Positions 23,544-33,898 are shown, numbered from the stretch's first letter. The stretch: 64,000 nucleotides of DNA from a bacterium (GCA_013360195.1 JABWCQ010000003.1:62001-126000); one strand, 5' to 3'. Numbers and translations: made by a program. Notes: generated by a model not told the origin, from the letters alone.

Positions 23544-26500
23544 ATGTTCGATTTCTTTCTGTCCAAGATCTTCGGCACCAAACATGAGCGATTAGCCAAG
23601 AAGTTGTTGCCTCTCGTTGGTGCCATAAACCAAATCGAAGAGCAGTACCAATCCTTGACGGAGCAGGAACTGCGCGCCAAAACAGATGAATTTCGGTCGC
23701 GTTTATCTTCCGGCGAATCAGTCGATGATTTGATGGTCGAGGCATTCGCAGCCGTCAAGAATGCGTGTCGTCGTCTAGTTGGTTATGAGTATGAGGTTCG
23801 CGGACAGAAAATGACCTGGAACATGATTCCGTATGATGTGCAAATCATCGGCGGCATTGCCCTGCATCAAGGGAAGATTGCGGAAATGGCAACCGGCGAG
23901 GGCAAAACTCTTGTCGCAACTTTTGCGCTCTATCTCAACGCTCTTCCTGGTCTCGGCGTCCACTTGGTGACGGTCAATGACTATCTCGCACAGCGCGACT
24001 CCGAATGGATGTCTCCGGTATTTCACATGCTTGGCTTAACCGTCGGAGTTATCACTTCGGATATGTCTCCGACCAAACGTCGCGAGGAGTATGCGAAAGA
24101 TATTACTTACGGAACCAATAACGAATTCGGATTCGATTATCTGCGCGACAATATGGCACACCATATTGACTTCGTAGTCCAGCGCGGGCATCACTATGCG
24201 ATTGTCGACGAAGTAGACAGCGTCTTGATTGACGAGGCACGCACGCCGCTCATTATCTCCGGGCCGGTTGAGCATTCAACTCAGCGCTATGAAGAAATGA
24301 AACCTTCGGTTGAGCAGCTGGTTCGTTTGCAATCTCAATTGGCAATTAAAGTTGCGGACGAAATTGAGAAAATGCTTCAAGAGTCGAAGCCTGATGAGTT
24401 CGAGATAGGGAAACGGTTATTGATGCTTCAACGTGGCTTTCCCAAACATAAGCGCACGCTGAAGCTGTTTCAAGAACCGGGCAACGCTCAGCTTCGGCAA
24501 CGAGTCGAGAACGAGTATCTCCGTGACAAGAAGATGCACACTCTTGATGAAGAACTCTACTTTGCCATTGACGAGAAGTCTCATCAAGCAGATCTGTCTG
24601 AGAAGGGCAGACAACAGTTAACGAAGTATTTTGGAGGGGACCCAGATCTTTTTCTCTTGCCGGATATCGCCGACGAGTTTGCAAAACTGGACGCGAACCC
24701 TGAGCTTTCACAGGAGGCAAAGGCTGAAGAGAAGACCCGAATTCAGAATTTGTACGCACATCGTGCGGAGCGTGTACAGAATGTGTCGCAACTGCTGAAA
24801 GCGTACACGATTTACGAGAAGGATGTCGAATATGTGGTCCAGGATGGAAAGGTCCAAATTGTGGACGAATTCACCGGCCGAATCCTCTCGGGACGGCGAT
24901 ACTCGGATGGATTACATCAGGCAATCGAGGCGAAGGAAGGGGTAAAGGTAGAACGAGAGACCCAGACGATTGCCACGATTACTTTGCAAAACTACTTCCG
25001 TCTTTACTCGAAACTCGCAGGTATGACCGGGACGGCTGAAACTGAAGAAACGGAATTCTATTCGATCTACAAGTTGGAAGTAATGGTCATTCCGACTCAT
25101 CAGAAGATACGCCGGATTGACATGGACGACCTGATTTATCGCACGAAGCGCGAGAAGTACAACGCCATAATCGATCGGGTCACTGAACTGCATGCACGTC
25201 GCCAACCAGTCCTTGTGGGCACGACATCTGTGGACGTTTCCGAGGTTATTTCTCGAATGCTAAAGGGCAAGCGCATTCCGCATAGTGTTTTGAATGCCAA
25301 GCAGCACGAGAAAGAGGCCGAGATAATCGCGAAGGCCGGAGAACCCGGCGCTGTTACAATTGCGACGAACATGGCGGGCCGGGGTACGGACATCAAGTTG
25401 GGAAAGGGAGTTGTCCAATGGAAAGGCAAGGAAGGCGATAAGAGTAGCGCGGAAGGCGGGCTCTTCATTCTGGGTACGGAACGACATGAATCTCGCCGGA
25501 TCGACCGCCAGTTGCGAGGTCGTGCGGGACGCCAAGGCGACCCTGGCGCGAGTCAGTTTTACGTATCAGTGGAAGACGACTTGATGCGACTGTTCGGGTC
25601 AGACCGAATGGCGTCGGTTATGGACAGGCTTGGGCTCAAAGAGGGAGAAGTGATTTCGGCAGGCATGATTACCCGGTCAATAAGCCGGGCTCAGCAACGG
25701 GTCGAAGCCTACAACTTCGGCATCCGAAAGCACTTGCTTGAATACGACGATGTCATGAATCAACAGAGGTCTGTTGTCTATTCGAGACGGAACATTGCAT
25801 TGCGGGGTGAAGACCCAGCGCCTCTGGTTGAAGAGATGATTGGCGATTTTGTGGATTACATCTTCGAGAAGCATGGCGAAGGAGATGGCATAGCACGGGA
25901 TGCCTTTGTGGAAGAGGTAATGCGAACATTCCTGATTGATTTCTCACGGGATGATGCCTTCTTCCTGGCAAAGCCATCGGACCAGACTGCTATGTTAATG
26001 GACCGGATTCAAGAGGCAAAAAAGAACAGAGAGCTTCTGCTTGGGTCCGACTTGTTCCGAGACCTCCAGAGGCAAGCTATTCTGCGAGTAATAGATATTC
26101 GCTGGAAAGACCACCTCTATGCAATGGATGGCTTGAAAGAAGGAGTTGGGCTTCGAGCCTATGGCCAGAAGGACCCCCTCATCGAATACAAGAAGGAGGG
26201 GTTTGCGCTGTTTCAGCGCATGTTGGACGAAGTCAACGCCGATGCCTTGAGAATCATCTTTAGTTACCGTTTACAGCCAAGCTCACAGACTGAACCTCAG
26301 CAGCGACCATCGACGGTAACACGAACTCCGGCGATGACTTACTCACATGCAAGCGCCTCCGGACTCGCTTATGCCCAGGCACCTCGCGGCGGTGACCAGC
26401 AGAGCCGTCCCCAGGGCGGCACTGAAGCCGTTGGCAAGAAGGAGCCTGTCAGAGTAGGCGAAAGAGTGGGTAGAAATGACCCATGCCCGTGCGGGAGTGG

Positions 26501-26549
26501 GAAGAAATACAAGAAGTGCCACGGTGCGGCGGAAGAAGTTTCCGATTGA
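23544..26549 (+). CDS. secA: preprotein translocase ATPase SecA
   Basis: A 1001-residue Sec motor. Walker A is [18 protein letters not shown]-box-like Walker B is [22 protein letters not shown], and the second nucleotide-binding fold contains [13 protein letters not shown] and [20 protein letters not shown]. The C-terminus ends in the SEC-C zinc motif [14 protein letters not shown]. It is longer than the E. coli protein because of an insert after the first Walker B region (about residues 255-400, rich in charged helix), which is usual for FCB-group SecA. A Pro/Gln/Ser linker precedes SEC-C. It lies at the cytosolic face of the inner membrane. Confidence 0.98.
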   Translation: MFDFFLSKIFGTKHERLAKKLLPLVGAINQIEEQYQSLTEQELRAKTDEFRSRLSSGESVDDLMVEAFAAVKNACRRLVGYEYEVRGQKMTWNMIPYDVQIIGGIALHQGKIAEMATGEGKTLVATFALYLNALPGLGVHLVTVNDYLAQRDSEWMSPVFHMLGLTVGVITSDMSPTKRREEYAKDITYGTNNEFGFDYLRDNMAHHIDFVVQRGHHYAIVDEVDSVLIDEARTPLIISGPVEHSTQRYEEMKPSVEQLVRLQSQLAIKVADEIEKMLQESKPDEFEIGKRLLMLQRGFPKHKRTLKLFQEPGNAQLRQRVENEYLRDKKMHTLDEELYFAIDEKSHQADLSEKGRQQLTKYFGGDPDLFLLPDIADEFAKLDANPELSQEAKAEEKTRIQNLYAHRAERVQNVSQLLKAYTIYEKDVEYVVQDGKVQIVDEFTGRILSGRRYSDGLHQAIEAKEGVKVERETQTIATITLQNYFRLYSKLAGMTGTAETEETEFYSIYKLEVMVIPTHQKIRRIDMDDLIYRTKREKYNAIIDRVTELHARRQPVLVGTTSVDVSEVISRMLKGKRIPHSVLNAKQHEKEAEIIAKAGEPGAVTIATNMAGRGTDIKLGKGVVQWKGKEGDKSSAEGGLFILGTERHESRRIDRQLRGRAGRQGDPGASQFYVSVEDDLMRLFGSDRMASVMDRLGLKEGEVISAGMITRSISRAQQRVEAYNFGIRKHLLEYDDVMNQQRSVVYSRRNIALRGEDPAPLVEEMIGDFVDYIFEKHGEGDGIARDAFVEEVMRTFLIDFSRDDAFFLAKPSDQTAMLMDRIQEAKKNRELLLGSDLFRDLQRQAILRVIDIRWKDHLYAMDGLKEGVGLRAYGQKDPLIEYKKEGFALFQRMLDEVNADALRIIFSYRLQPSSQTEPQQRPSTVTRTPAMTYSHASASGLAYAQAPRGGDQQSRPQGGTEAVGKKEPVRVGERVGRNDPCPCGSGKKYKKCHGAAEEVSD

Positions 26550-26697
26550 GAAGGCTTGCCTTTAGTAGTTTTTTTCGCTAAAATTGGCTTGAGCCTCGTC
26601 CGAATGGCTAAAAGCAGATCTGTCTATGACTTAGGCTATAGACATAAGTACCGTGGAACTCGCCCACCCCGGCAAGGGTAAAATGGAAGGCCACTGC

Positions 26698-27174
26698 ATG
26701 GACCAACGAATAGTTGAGATTATTTTGTACGTAATTGGTGAGATTGAATCTCGCCGCGTGAATCTGGATGAAATTGATGGAATCTCGGAAGACCTGATCA
26801 AGCAGGGTTTTTCGAGGCGAGAAGTGGCCACGGCGTTCTCAGTTTTTAACCAGCGCGTCATGGGAAACCGTGATCGCTCGCAAATCGCTGAACCACAAAA
26901 CCCCAATGCCTTCCGCGTTCTTCATGACATTGAATCGCAATACATCAGCAGTGATGCGTTGGGACACGTCCTTCAGCTTTTGCGCCTTGGTGTGCTGACG
27001 CATTCTGATATTGAAGAACTGATTGAGAGATGTGTAATGATGGGCTCGCCTGCCGCCGAAATGTCAGAAATGAAGATGATGGTGGCAACCCATTTGTTTG
27101 AAAAGGAGCTCCTGCCGGGGGAAAGCATGGTCCCTGTGGCTTCAGCTCGTATGACTCCTGAACTGATTCACTGA
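26698..27174 (+). CDS. smg: Smg/DUF494 family protein
   Basis: A 158-residue helical protein that begins MDQRIVEIILYVIGEI. It contains ISEDLIKQGFSRREVATAFSVF, GHVLQLLRLGVLTHSDIEELIERCV and MMVATHLFEKELL, the typical Smg (DUF494) layout. Its molecular role is not established. Two starts compete. ATG 26698 has GGAAGG seven bases upstream and gives the family N-terminus. ATG 26683 or GTG 26653 would add unconserved residues. It precedes topA, the same neighbourhood as in many proteobacteria. Confidence 0.9.
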   Translation: MDQRIVEIILYVIGEIESRRVNLDEIDGISEDLIKQGFSRREVATAFSVFNQRVMGNRDRSQIAEPQNPNAFRVLHDIESQYISSDALGHVLQLLRLGVLTHSDIEELIERCVMMGSPAAEMSEMKMMVATHLFEKELLPGESMVPVASARMTPELIH

Positions 27175-27303
27175 CATAACTGATCCGGGATTTAGGCGAA
27201 AACGCCGAATTTCTATGTATTTAGCCGATGTTACACGGCTGTCACAATTCTCGTCAAATCAAAGCTTTGAGCTCGCGCTTGAAGCTTTTGCTTTCTAACT
27301 GAA

Positions 27304-29772
27304 ATGCCCATAAAGACCAAAAAGAAGAAAACCTCGACGACGTCCAAGTCAGCATCCAAGTCACCTGACAAGAAGGCGGCGGCAAAGCGGACATCGGCCG
27401 GAAAGACGAAATCTGCCCCGGGTCGTTCGAATACGGCTTCGGCAAATAAGACATCCGCCAAGAGAGCGCAATCGCGATCTTCAAACGGAACCTTTGCCGA
27501 TGTATCATCGCTTGGCAGAAAGTTTGTCATTGTTGAATCGCCTGCCAAAGCAAGAACTCTGTCCGGCTATTTAGGAAAAGATTTCGCAGTTGCAGCGTCA
27601 GTCGGGCATGTCCGTGATCTTCCGGAGAAGAAACTTGGAGTTAATCTCAAGAAGAACTTTGAACCTGAGTATGTGACGATTTCTGGCAAGGAAGACGTCA
27701 TCTCTATGCTCAGAAGGAATGCGCGCGATGCGAATGAAGTGTTCATAGCAACTGACCCCGATCGTGAAGGTGAGGCAATCGCGTATCATATCGCGCATGA
27801 GATCGGCGATGAACACAGACACAAGATTCAGCGCGTACTATTCAATGAAATTACCCGCGACGCGGTAAAGAAAGCGCTTGCAAAACCTGGCAGAATAGAC
27901 GAGCAGAAGGTTGATGCACAGCAGGCACGTCGGGTTCTTGACCGTCTTGTCGGCTATCTTGTTTCTCCGTTGCTGCAAAAGATTGTGGCAAAAGGTACTT
28001 CGGCCGGGCGCGTGCAGTCTGTTGCATTACGGCTGATTTGCGAACGCGAAGAGGAAATTCGTGCGTTTGTTCCTCAAGAGTACTGGACAATCGCGGCATT
28101 GCTTGCTGCAAACAAGAAGGAAACTTTCGAGGCCCGGCTGTCGAAGATTGACGGAAAGAAAGCCGAGGTTCCTGATGAAAAGACGGCGAAGAAGATTGTC
28201 AAGGATTGTACCGGTCAGGAGTTTACATTAACTGACCTCAAGTCCCGGCCATCCAAGTCGTCACCTGCCGCGCCCTACACGACATCAACTCTCCAGCAGG
28301 ATGCCGCCCGCAGACTGGGATTCTCAAATGACCGCACAATGTCGGCTGCACAGCAGTTGTATGAAGGAATCGAACTCGGGAAAGATGGCTCAGTCGGTTT
28401 AATTACCTACATGCGAACGGACTCAGTCCGGGTATCACCGGAAGCCCTTGAAAGCGTCAGGGAGTTCATCAAGAACCGTTATGGCAAAGAGTACCTGCCC
28501 GGGTCTCCCCGCATCTTCAAAACCAAGAATTCCGCTCAGGATGCCCATGAAGCGATTCGCCCGACGGATATCAGCAGGGATCCTTCTTCACTGAAGAAGT
28601 TCCTGAAGCCCGAACAATTCAAACTGTATGAGCTGATATGGAAGAGATTTGTCGCGTCTCAAACCGAGGATGCGAGATTCGAAGTCACTACCGCGACTTT
28701 AATAGTCGGCAAGTATGAGTTCAAAGCGGGCGGTCGCCGAATGTTGTTTCCCGGCCATTTGCAGGTTCTTGCTGAGGCGATCGACGAGACTCCGAAAGAC
28801 GCGCGTGAGCAGATTGAAGCGGACATGACCAACGAACTCCCTGAGTTAAAAGTTGGCAAGAAGTATCCGTCGGAAAAGATCACGCCGACCCAACATTTCA
28901 CGGAACCCCCACCGCGATATAATCCTGGCTCGTTGGTCAAAACATTAGATGAACTTGGTATCGGCCGGCCGAGTACATATGCACAGATTATTTCGGTGCT
29001 CATCAAACGCAAGTACATTACGAATGAACAGCGGCGTTTTCAGCCGACAGACTTGGGCGAGGCAGTAAACAAAGTTCTTGTGGAGCAGTTTCCTGACATT
29101 TTCAATGTTTCCTTTACCGCGCAAATGGAAGAAGAACTTGATTCGATTGAAAACGATAGTATTGCGTGGCAGAAAGTTGTCAAGGATTTCTATAAGCCCT
29201 TTTCTGTTGACCTTGAGCGGGTCAACCAGAATAGACAGGAGTTAAAGAAAGCTATCCAGGAAACTGTGGACAAGCCGTGCCCTGAGTGCGGAGGCGAGTT
29301 GGTTGTAAAATGGGGCAGGGCAGGTAAATTCATCGCGTGTACGAACTATCCCGAGTGCCGGTACACGGAACCACTGGAAGCCGAAAAGACTCCCGAGTTC
29401 CCGCCTACAGATTGCCCGAAATGCGGTAAGCCTATGGCACCAAAGAAGAGTCGATTTGGATGGTTCCTGGGTTGCACAGGCTACCCGGAGTGCAAGACCA
29501 TTCAGCCGATGCCTGACCCCAATGCAATTGATTGTCCACGCGAAGGATGCGGCGGCAAAGTCGGAGCCAGAAAGTCCCGTCGCGGAAAAGTGTTCTTTGG
29601 CTGCTCGAACTACCCCAATTGCGATTTTGTAAGCTGGTACAAGCCGATTGCTGTGAAATGCCCAGAGTGCGGTAATGCCTACATGGAGGAGAAGAACCTT
29701 AAAGCAGGTCTTGTTCACCAATGTCCGAAGTGCAAACACAAAATCGAGAAAGAAACGGCAGCAAAACCCTGA
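27304..29772 (+). CDS. topA: DNA topoisomerase I
   Basis: An 822-residue type IA topoisomerase that relaxes negative supercoils. Residues 1-70 are a Lys/Ser/Ala-rich disordered extension. The Toprim domain follows (KFVIVESPAKARTLSGYL ... ATDPDREGEAIAYHI), then the active-site tyrosine in GLITYMRTDSVR and KNSAQDAHEAIRPTD. The C-terminus carries four zinc-ribbon units: CPECGGEL...CTNYPEC, CPKCGKPM...CTGYPEC, CPREGCGG...CSNYPNC and CPECGNAY...CPKC. The lysine-rich head is an unusual but not unknown addition that may increase DNA affinity. It overlaps the recombinase gene by 52 bases. Confidence 0.97.
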   Translation: MPIKTKKKKTSTTSKSASKSPDKKAAAKRTSAGKTKSAPGRSNTASANKTSAKRAQSRSSNGTFADVSSLGRKFVIVESPAKARTLSGYLGKDFAVAASVGHVRDLPEKKLGVNLKKNFEPEYVTISGKEDVISMLRRNARDANEVFIATDPDREGEAIAYHIAHEIGDEHRHKIQRVLFNEITRDAVKKALAKPGRIDEQKVDAQQARRVLDRLVGYLVSPLLQKIVAKGTSAGRVQSVALRLICEREEEIRAFVPQEYWTIAALLAANKKETFEARLSKIDGKKAEVPDEKTAKKIVKDCTGQEFTLTDLKSRPSKSSPAAPYTTSTLQQDAARRLGFSNDRTMSAAQQLYEGIELGKDGSVGLITYMRTDSVRVSPEALESVREFIKNRYGKEYLPGSPRIFKTKNSAQDAHEAIRPTDISRDPSSLKKFLKPEQFKLYELIWKRFVASQTEDARFEVTTATLIVGKYEFKAGGRRMLFPGHLQVLAEAIDETPKDAREQIEADMTNELPELKVGKKYPSEKITPTQHFTEPPPRYNPGSLVKTLDELGIGRPSTYAQIISVLIKRKYITNEQRRFQPTDLGEAVNKVLVEQFPDIFNVSFTAQMEEELDSIENDSIAWQKVVKDFYKPFSVDLERVNQNRQELKKAIQETVDKPCPECGGELVVKWGRAGKFIACTNYPECRYTEPLEAEKTPEFPPTDCPKCGKPMAPKKSRFGWFLGCTGYPECKTIQPMPDPNAIDCPREGCGGKVGARKSRRGKVFFGCSNYPNCDFVSWYKPIAVKCPECGNAYMEEKNLKAGLVHQCPKCKHKIEKETAAKP

Positions 29773-30689
29773 GTATCGCGGAGCTCGCTGACGAATACCT
29801 ATCCGAGCTTTCGGCACGACGCCGATCCGCTCATACGCAAGCTGCGTACAACCGGGATCTTGCGCAGGCATTGCAACTCCTCAGAACAAACCTAAGTCGT
29901 GAACCTCAGATAGTTGACTGGGATTTCACGAACCTTCGGGATATCGTGTACGCGTGGGCTTCAACTAACCTTGCTGCAAGCTCGCTGCAGCGCAAGCGCG
30001 CCGTTCTCAGTGATTTCTCAAAATATCTTCGTCGTCGCGGATTGCTTAGAGATAATCCACTTGTTCTCCTTGACCCGCCGCGTGTTAAAAAGAGTCTGCC
30101 CAGGGTGTTCAGCGAGGAGACATTAGCCCAGGCGATCGATGCACTTGGGAATTCGTGGCCAAACGTTCGTGACCGCGCACTGTTTGAATTGCTTTACGGC
30201 GGCGGCCTTCGCATTTCAGAAGCTTTAAGTCTTACTATGGAGACTCTCGACTTGCGCGCAGGTACGGTAAGGGTTCTTGGAAAGGGCAACAAGGAGCGAG
30301 TGGTACCGCTTTCACGTGGTGCGGTTCGCGCAATGTGGGACTACATAACGGCGAAGAATAAACAGTTTCCGTCACTGGCAAGTTCTCATCTGTGGGTATC
30401 AGATAGAGGACTGCCGTTAACAAGATTCAGGGCTGCGAAGATTGTCAAGCAAAGGCTTGGTGCTTGGCTTCCGGGAGCAAGCCCGCACAAGCTTCGACAC
30501 AGTTTTGCCACACATTTGCTGTCGCGCGGTGCCGACCTTCGTGCGGTACAGGAATTGCTCGGACATTCATCGGTCAGGACGACCGAACGCTATACGCACG
30601 TAACAGCTCGGCGGCTGAAGGAAGTGTACAACCAAGCTCATCCTCATGCCGGCGAACCATCACCCGAAAACCAGACGGCGGACAAGTAA
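29721..30689 (+). CDS. xerC: XerC/XerD-type tyrosine recombinase
   Basis: A 322-residue site-specific recombinase likely to resolve chromosome dimers. The N-terminal SAM-like core-binding domain spans residues 18-110 (SIAELADEYLSELSARRRSAHT). Catalytic residues are Arg in GGGLRISEALSL, Lys in VLGKGNKERVVPL, His/Arg in HKLRHSFATHLLSRGADL, His in LLGHSSVRTTERY, and Tyr in the same segment (TERYTHV). Only the ATG at 29721, inside the end of topA, gives a standard start; a later start would need CTG. XerC and XerD cannot be told apart from this sequence alone; the topA-xerC order favours XerC. Confidence 0.92.
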   Translation: MSEVQTQNRERNGSKTLSIAELADEYLSELSARRRSAHTQAAYNRDLAQALQLLRTNLSREPQIVDWDFTNLRDIVYAWASTNLAASSLQRKRAVLSDFSKYLRRRGLLRDNPLVLLDPPRVKKSLPRVFSEETLAQAIDALGNSWPNVRDRALFELLYGGGLRISEALSLTMETLDLRAGTVRVLGKGNKERVVPLSRGAVRAMWDYITAKNKQFPSLASSHLWVSDRGLPLTRFRAAKIVKQRLGAWLPGASPHKLRHSFATHLLSRGADLRAVQELLGHSSVRTTERYTHVTARRLKEVYNQAHPHAGEPSPENQTADK

Positions 30690-30707
30690 CGCCAAAAGGA
30701 CGGAGCC

Positions 30708-30998
30708 ATGAGAACCCAGATCACCGCAGTTCATTTCAACGCTACAGACACCTTAAAAGACTTCGCCGAAACCGAAGTTCAGCGACTATTGAAATTTGCA
30801 GACGACATTCTGCACTGCGAAATCGAGTTCACCTTCAATAAGCAAGACAAAAAGACAAATATTCATATTTCGGTTGACGGAACAGTTCTTAATGCCTCGG
30901 CGATTTCCGACGACTTCCGAAAGTCCACCGTACTTGCGGTTGATAAGTTGGAAGTACAAGTTAAGAAGTACAAAGAAAAGACTCACGCTAAGCATTAG
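30708..30998 (+). CDS. hpf: ribosome hibernation promoting factor (short HPF/YfiA family)
   Basis: A 96-residue protein beginning MRTQITAVHFNATDTLKDFAE. It has the beta-alpha-beta-beta-beta-alpha pattern of short HPF/RaiA and the typical late helix (DDFRKSTVLAVDKLEVQVKKYKEK). It binds the decoding centre of idle ribosomes. It lacks the C-terminal dimerisation domain of long HPF. Placement directly before hprK and PTS genes mirrors the hpf-ptsN-rapZ neighbourhood of proteobacteria. It starts 18 bases after the recombinase stop, with AAAAGGACGGAG upstream. Confidence 0.93.
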   Translation: MRTQITAVHFNATDTLKDFAETEVQRLLKFADDILHCEIEFTFNKQDKKTNIHISVDGTVLNASAISDDFRKSTVLAVDKLEVQVKKYKEKTHAKH

Positions 30999-31012
30999 GC
31001 GGCCCAAGATAG

Positions 31013-31984
31013 ATGACCGACACCCTGCAAGTAAGTGCCTTCTACCAGGAGAATCAGGCCAGGCTGAAGCTGAAACTGCGGAATAACCCGCGTGGATTGT
31101 CGCGCGAAATCACGCAGAAGGAATTGCACAGACCTGGACTGGCATTGGCGGGGTTCATTGAGCTCTTTACATATGACAGGGTGCAGGTTCTCGGGAATAC
31201 CGAGATTCAGTACCTTGCAAGTCTGACTGACGAACAACGCCGGAAGACGCTTTCACGGGTCTTTGAGTTCAACATTCCGTGTCTTATTGTTACAAACGAT
31301 AATTCACTTCCTGTTGAGTTGGTCGAAGCGGCTGACAGAGCAAATGTCGCCATCTTTTCATCTCCTTTAACGACGACGGAGATGACGCACCTTCTGTCAG
31401 ATTATCTTGATCACAAATTTGCTCCGACTGAGTCGATTCACGCATCGCTCGTGGATGTTTACGGTACCGGATTGCTCTTTACCGGTCGAAGCGGAATCGG
31501 CAAGTCGGAAGTATCTCTTGACCTTGTCGAAAGGGGACATCGGCTTGTTTCGGACGACATGGTCAAACTCACGCGAACCGCTGAAAATGTTTTAATGGGT
31601 ACGGGGCGTGAGAAACTTCGGCACTACATGGAAATCCGCGGAATCGGAATCATAGACGTCGGAAGGATGTTTGGTGTTCGCGCCATTCGCATGCAGAAGC
31701 GGGTTGAGACCGAAGTAGAACTTGTCGATTGGCGTGGAGATGTGGACTATGAGAGAATCGGACTTGAAGAACAATACAAGGAATATTTGGGCGTTAGAAT
31801 TCCACATGTTATCCTTCCGATTTTCCCTGGCAAGAATATTACGGTGATTGCAGAGGCAATTGCGCTGAACCTTCATCTGAAAGTCTACGGATATCACCCC
31901 GCAAAAGAGTTTGGAAAAGCTCTTTCAGAGATGATGGAGAACCGCACATCGCTTCAGTCCTATTTGGAAAAAGACTTTGAATAA
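31013..31984 (+). CDS. hprK: HPr kinase/phosphorylase
   Basis: A 323-residue bifunctional enzyme that phosphorylates Ser-46 of HPr-like proteins and reverses it. The N-terminal domain (about residues 1-130) is MurF-like. The catalytic half has HASLVDVYGTGLLFTGRSGIGKSEVSLDLV with the P-loop GRSGIGKS, RLVSDDMVKL, and the HprK signature EIRGIGIIDVGRMFG. The C-terminal VRIPHVILPIFPGKNITVIAEAIAL follows. All regions are present. In FCB and proteobacteria it often regulates processes other than sugar uptake. No ptsH lies in the window. Confidence 0.97.
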   Translation: MTDTLQVSAFYQENQARLKLKLRNNPRGLSREITQKELHRPGLALAGFIELFTYDRVQVLGNTEIQYLASLTDEQRRKTLSRVFEFNIPCLIVTNDNSLPVELVEAADRANVAIFSSPLTTTEMTHLLSDYLDHKFAPTESIHASLVDVYGTGLLFTGRSGIGKSEVSLDLVERGHRLVSDDMVKLTRTAENVLMGTGREKLRHYMEIRGIGIIDVGRMFGVRAIRMQKRVETEVELVDWRGDVDYERIGLEEQYKEYLGVRIPHVILPIFPGKNITVIAEAIALNLHLKVYGYHPAKEFGKALSEMMENRTSLQSYLEKDFE

Positions 31985-31987
31985 CCT

Positions 31988-32365
31988 ATGATTCGCGCGA
32001 TACTTGTCACGCATGGAACTCTGGGAAAGTCACTGTATGAGGCGGCGGAATCCGTTCTCGGTCCACAAGAAGGTGCAAGTGTCCTGTCGAATAGCGGACT
32101 GTCACTTGAACAGATTCAAAGCAAGGTCAGAGAATTGCTTACGAATGAACCTACACTGATTATGGTAGATCTGTGTGGTGGTTCCCCGTTCATGGCCTGC
32201 TGTTCTTTGGGCAAGATTCAAGGCGATACAGCCATTGTTTCCGGCGTTAATCTTCCCATGCTTCTATCTTACTTTACCAAGCGCGAAAAGCTGTCGCTTG
32301 CGGAGCTGTCCCGGACAGTGGAAAATGACGCCGTGCGCGGAATTCAGACACGACAACCTGCATGA
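31988..32365 (+). CDS. PTS mannose-family EIIA domain protein
   Basis: A 125-residue stand-alone EIIA of the mannose/fructose (Man) family. The phosphorylated His is H9 in LVTHGTLGKSLYEA. MVDLCGGSPFMACCSL is the second conserved strand-turn, and VSGVNLPMLLSYFTKR the third. It accepts a phosphate from HPr and passes it to EIIB. It starts 3 bases after hprK and overlaps the EIIB gene by 4 bases. There is no EIIC or EIID permease nearby, so a regulatory role is at least as likely as transport. Confidence 0.92.
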   Translation: MIRAILVTHGTLGKSLYEAAESVLGPQEGASVLSNSGLSLEQIQSKVRELLTNEPTLIMVDLCGGSPFMACCSLGKIQGDTAIVSGVNLPMLLSYFTKREKLSLAELSRTVENDAVRGIQTRQPA

Positions 32366-32859
32366 TTTCTTTTCTTTGGAATAGAAAGAAGAACGAGTAC
32401 CCGATTGTTCGCATTGACGACAGATTGCTGCACGGACAGGTAATGGTCGGTTGGGTAAGTGCGCTTGGATTGGAATGGCTGATACTTGCGAACGACCGCA
32501 TGGTCCTCGATTCCGGAATGTCTGCCGCACTAAAGGCCGGTGCACCCTCAGGAACCAAGATTGACATTGTGGATTTGGATGAAGCAGGACTTGGACTTTC
32601 TGAAGGTAGTTACTCGAAATCAAAGTCAATGCTCGTACTTGAAAGCCCTGGCGACGCCCTTAAGCTTGTCCACAAAGGTGCGCACTTGCCCAAACTTCAC
32701 ATTGGCGGCTTGCACTTCCGTGAGGAGAGCGAGGAATTCCTCCCGTATGTATTTCTATCAAACTGGGATCGCATGGCGCTGGACGAAATGATTCAACGTG
32801 GAATTCGAATCACTTGTCAGGACCTCCCTTCAACAACTCCGGTCGCATATCGCGGCTAA
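32362..32859 (+). CDS. PTS mannose/sorbose-family EIIB protein
   Basis: A 165-residue EIIB. The phosphocysteine-free, histidine-type active loop is VRIDDRLLHGQVMVGWV with H24 as the phosphorylation site. LILANDRMVLD and KLHIGGLHFREESEEFLPYVFLS fit the rest of the fold. It receives phosphate from the EIIA protein encoded just upstream. The usual membrane partners EIIC and EIID are missing here, as is EI. It overlaps the EIIA stop, while the MCE gene begins 5 bases after its own stop. Confidence 0.9.
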   Translation: MISFLWNRKKNEYPIVRIDDRLLHGQVMVGWVSALGLEWLILANDRMVLDSGMSAALKAGAPSGTKIDIVDLDEAGLGLSEGSYSKSKSMLVLESPGDALKLVHKGAHLPKLHIGGLHFREESEEFLPYVFLSNWDRMALDEMIQRGIRITCQDLPSTTPVAYRG

Positions 32860-32863
32860 CTTC

Positions 32864-33748
32864 ATGAAGCAAGAACTAAAGGTCGGAATAACCGTGTTGG
32901 TCTCTCTAGTAATTCTGATTGGAGGAATCATGTGGGGCAAGGGATTCCGACTACAGGCTAAACGCTATGAATTCACTGTCCTGTTTAAAAACACGGGCGG
33001 ACTCGAAGAGGGTGCTAACCTCCTTGCAAACGGCGTCATAAAGGGACATGTTGTCAGTATCGACTTTTACGACGGATACGTTCGAGTATCGGCAACCGTT
33101 GATGAAGATGTCATAATATACTCTGACTATGTGATTACGATTGAGTCTCCGACGGTGATGGCCGGACAAGCTCTGAGCATTTATACAGGCACAAGTCAGC
33201 CGCGAGCCGACATTACCGTCGACCTGCAGGGTACCGATCCTCAGGGAATGGCGGCGATGATGAACAAAATGCAGGACTTCACCGGTCGTATCGAAGTAAC
33301 GCTTAACCATCTTGATTCAGTCTTGATCGACGCGCACAGGGTGCTTGGCGATTCTTCGAATCAGTCAAATCTCTCAAGGACCATGCAAAGCACGGCCGAG
33401 CTCGCGGAAACATCAGCCTCTATGTTGAAAGCAAATCGGGAAGAGTTAGAAGCGTCGCTTGCCGATCTTCGGGCAACAATGGCATCCGCCCGTGAATTGA
33501 CAGAAACTTTGAATGCCAAGTCGGACGGAACGCTTGCTTCGGTGGATAGTGCAATGACATCCCTCACTAATGTGGCGAATGAGATTCGAACCTTAGTAGC
33601 GAACTTGAACAGCGGAACTGGGACTGCGGGTAAGCTGATGACAGATGACGAGCTCTATCACCGTCTGACTGAGACGCTTACTGAAGTAGACTCTTTGTCT
33701 CGTCACCTCAGGATAAACGGTTTGCGGCACAAGATAGTATTCTTCTAA
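32864..33748 (+). CDS. MCE/MlaD-family substrate-binding protein
   Basis: A 294-residue protein with one N-terminal membrane helix (KVGITVLVSLVILIGGIMWG) and an MCE domain (residues 35-120, FTVLFKNTGGLEEGANLLANGVIKGHV). A long coiled-coil follows (SSNQSNLSRTMQSTAELAETSASML onward, residues 165-265). Such proteins are the periplasmic lipid-binding part of Mla-type ABC transporters that move lipids between membranes. MlaE and MlaF are not adjacent. I use ATG 32864; an in-frame start at 32798 would lie inside the EIIB gene. It is the last gene before an intrinsic terminator. Confidence 0.93.
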   Translation: MKQELKVGITVLVSLVILIGGIMWGKGFRLQAKRYEFTVLFKNTGGLEEGANLLANGVIKGHVVSIDFYDGYVRVSATVDEDVIIYSDYVITIESPTVMAGQALSIYTGTSQPRADITVDLQGTDPQGMAAMMNKMQDFTGRIEVTLNHLDSVLIDAHRVLGDSSNQSNLSRTMQSTAELAETSASMLKANREELEASLADLRATMASARELTETLNAKSDGTLASVDSAMTSLTNVANEIRTLVANLNSGTGTAGKLMTDDELYHRLTETLTEVDSLSRHLRINGLRHKIVFF

Positions 33749-33898
33749 TTGTCGGCTGACTTGTACAAGTCAAAAAGACCATTTTCAGCATTCCTACAAA
33801 TTGTCCTACAACATGAACTGATTTCGCTGTCAGAACCTCCGGAATTGAATAAGAGTTTAATAGCTGGTCTAAAGCAGGCTATGAGTTTTCACATGATG

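Noticed and set aside
29242-29871. 209-residue open frame on the - strand
   Set aside because: It is antisense to the zinc-ribbon end of topA and the recombinase start, with no domain or ribosome binding site support.
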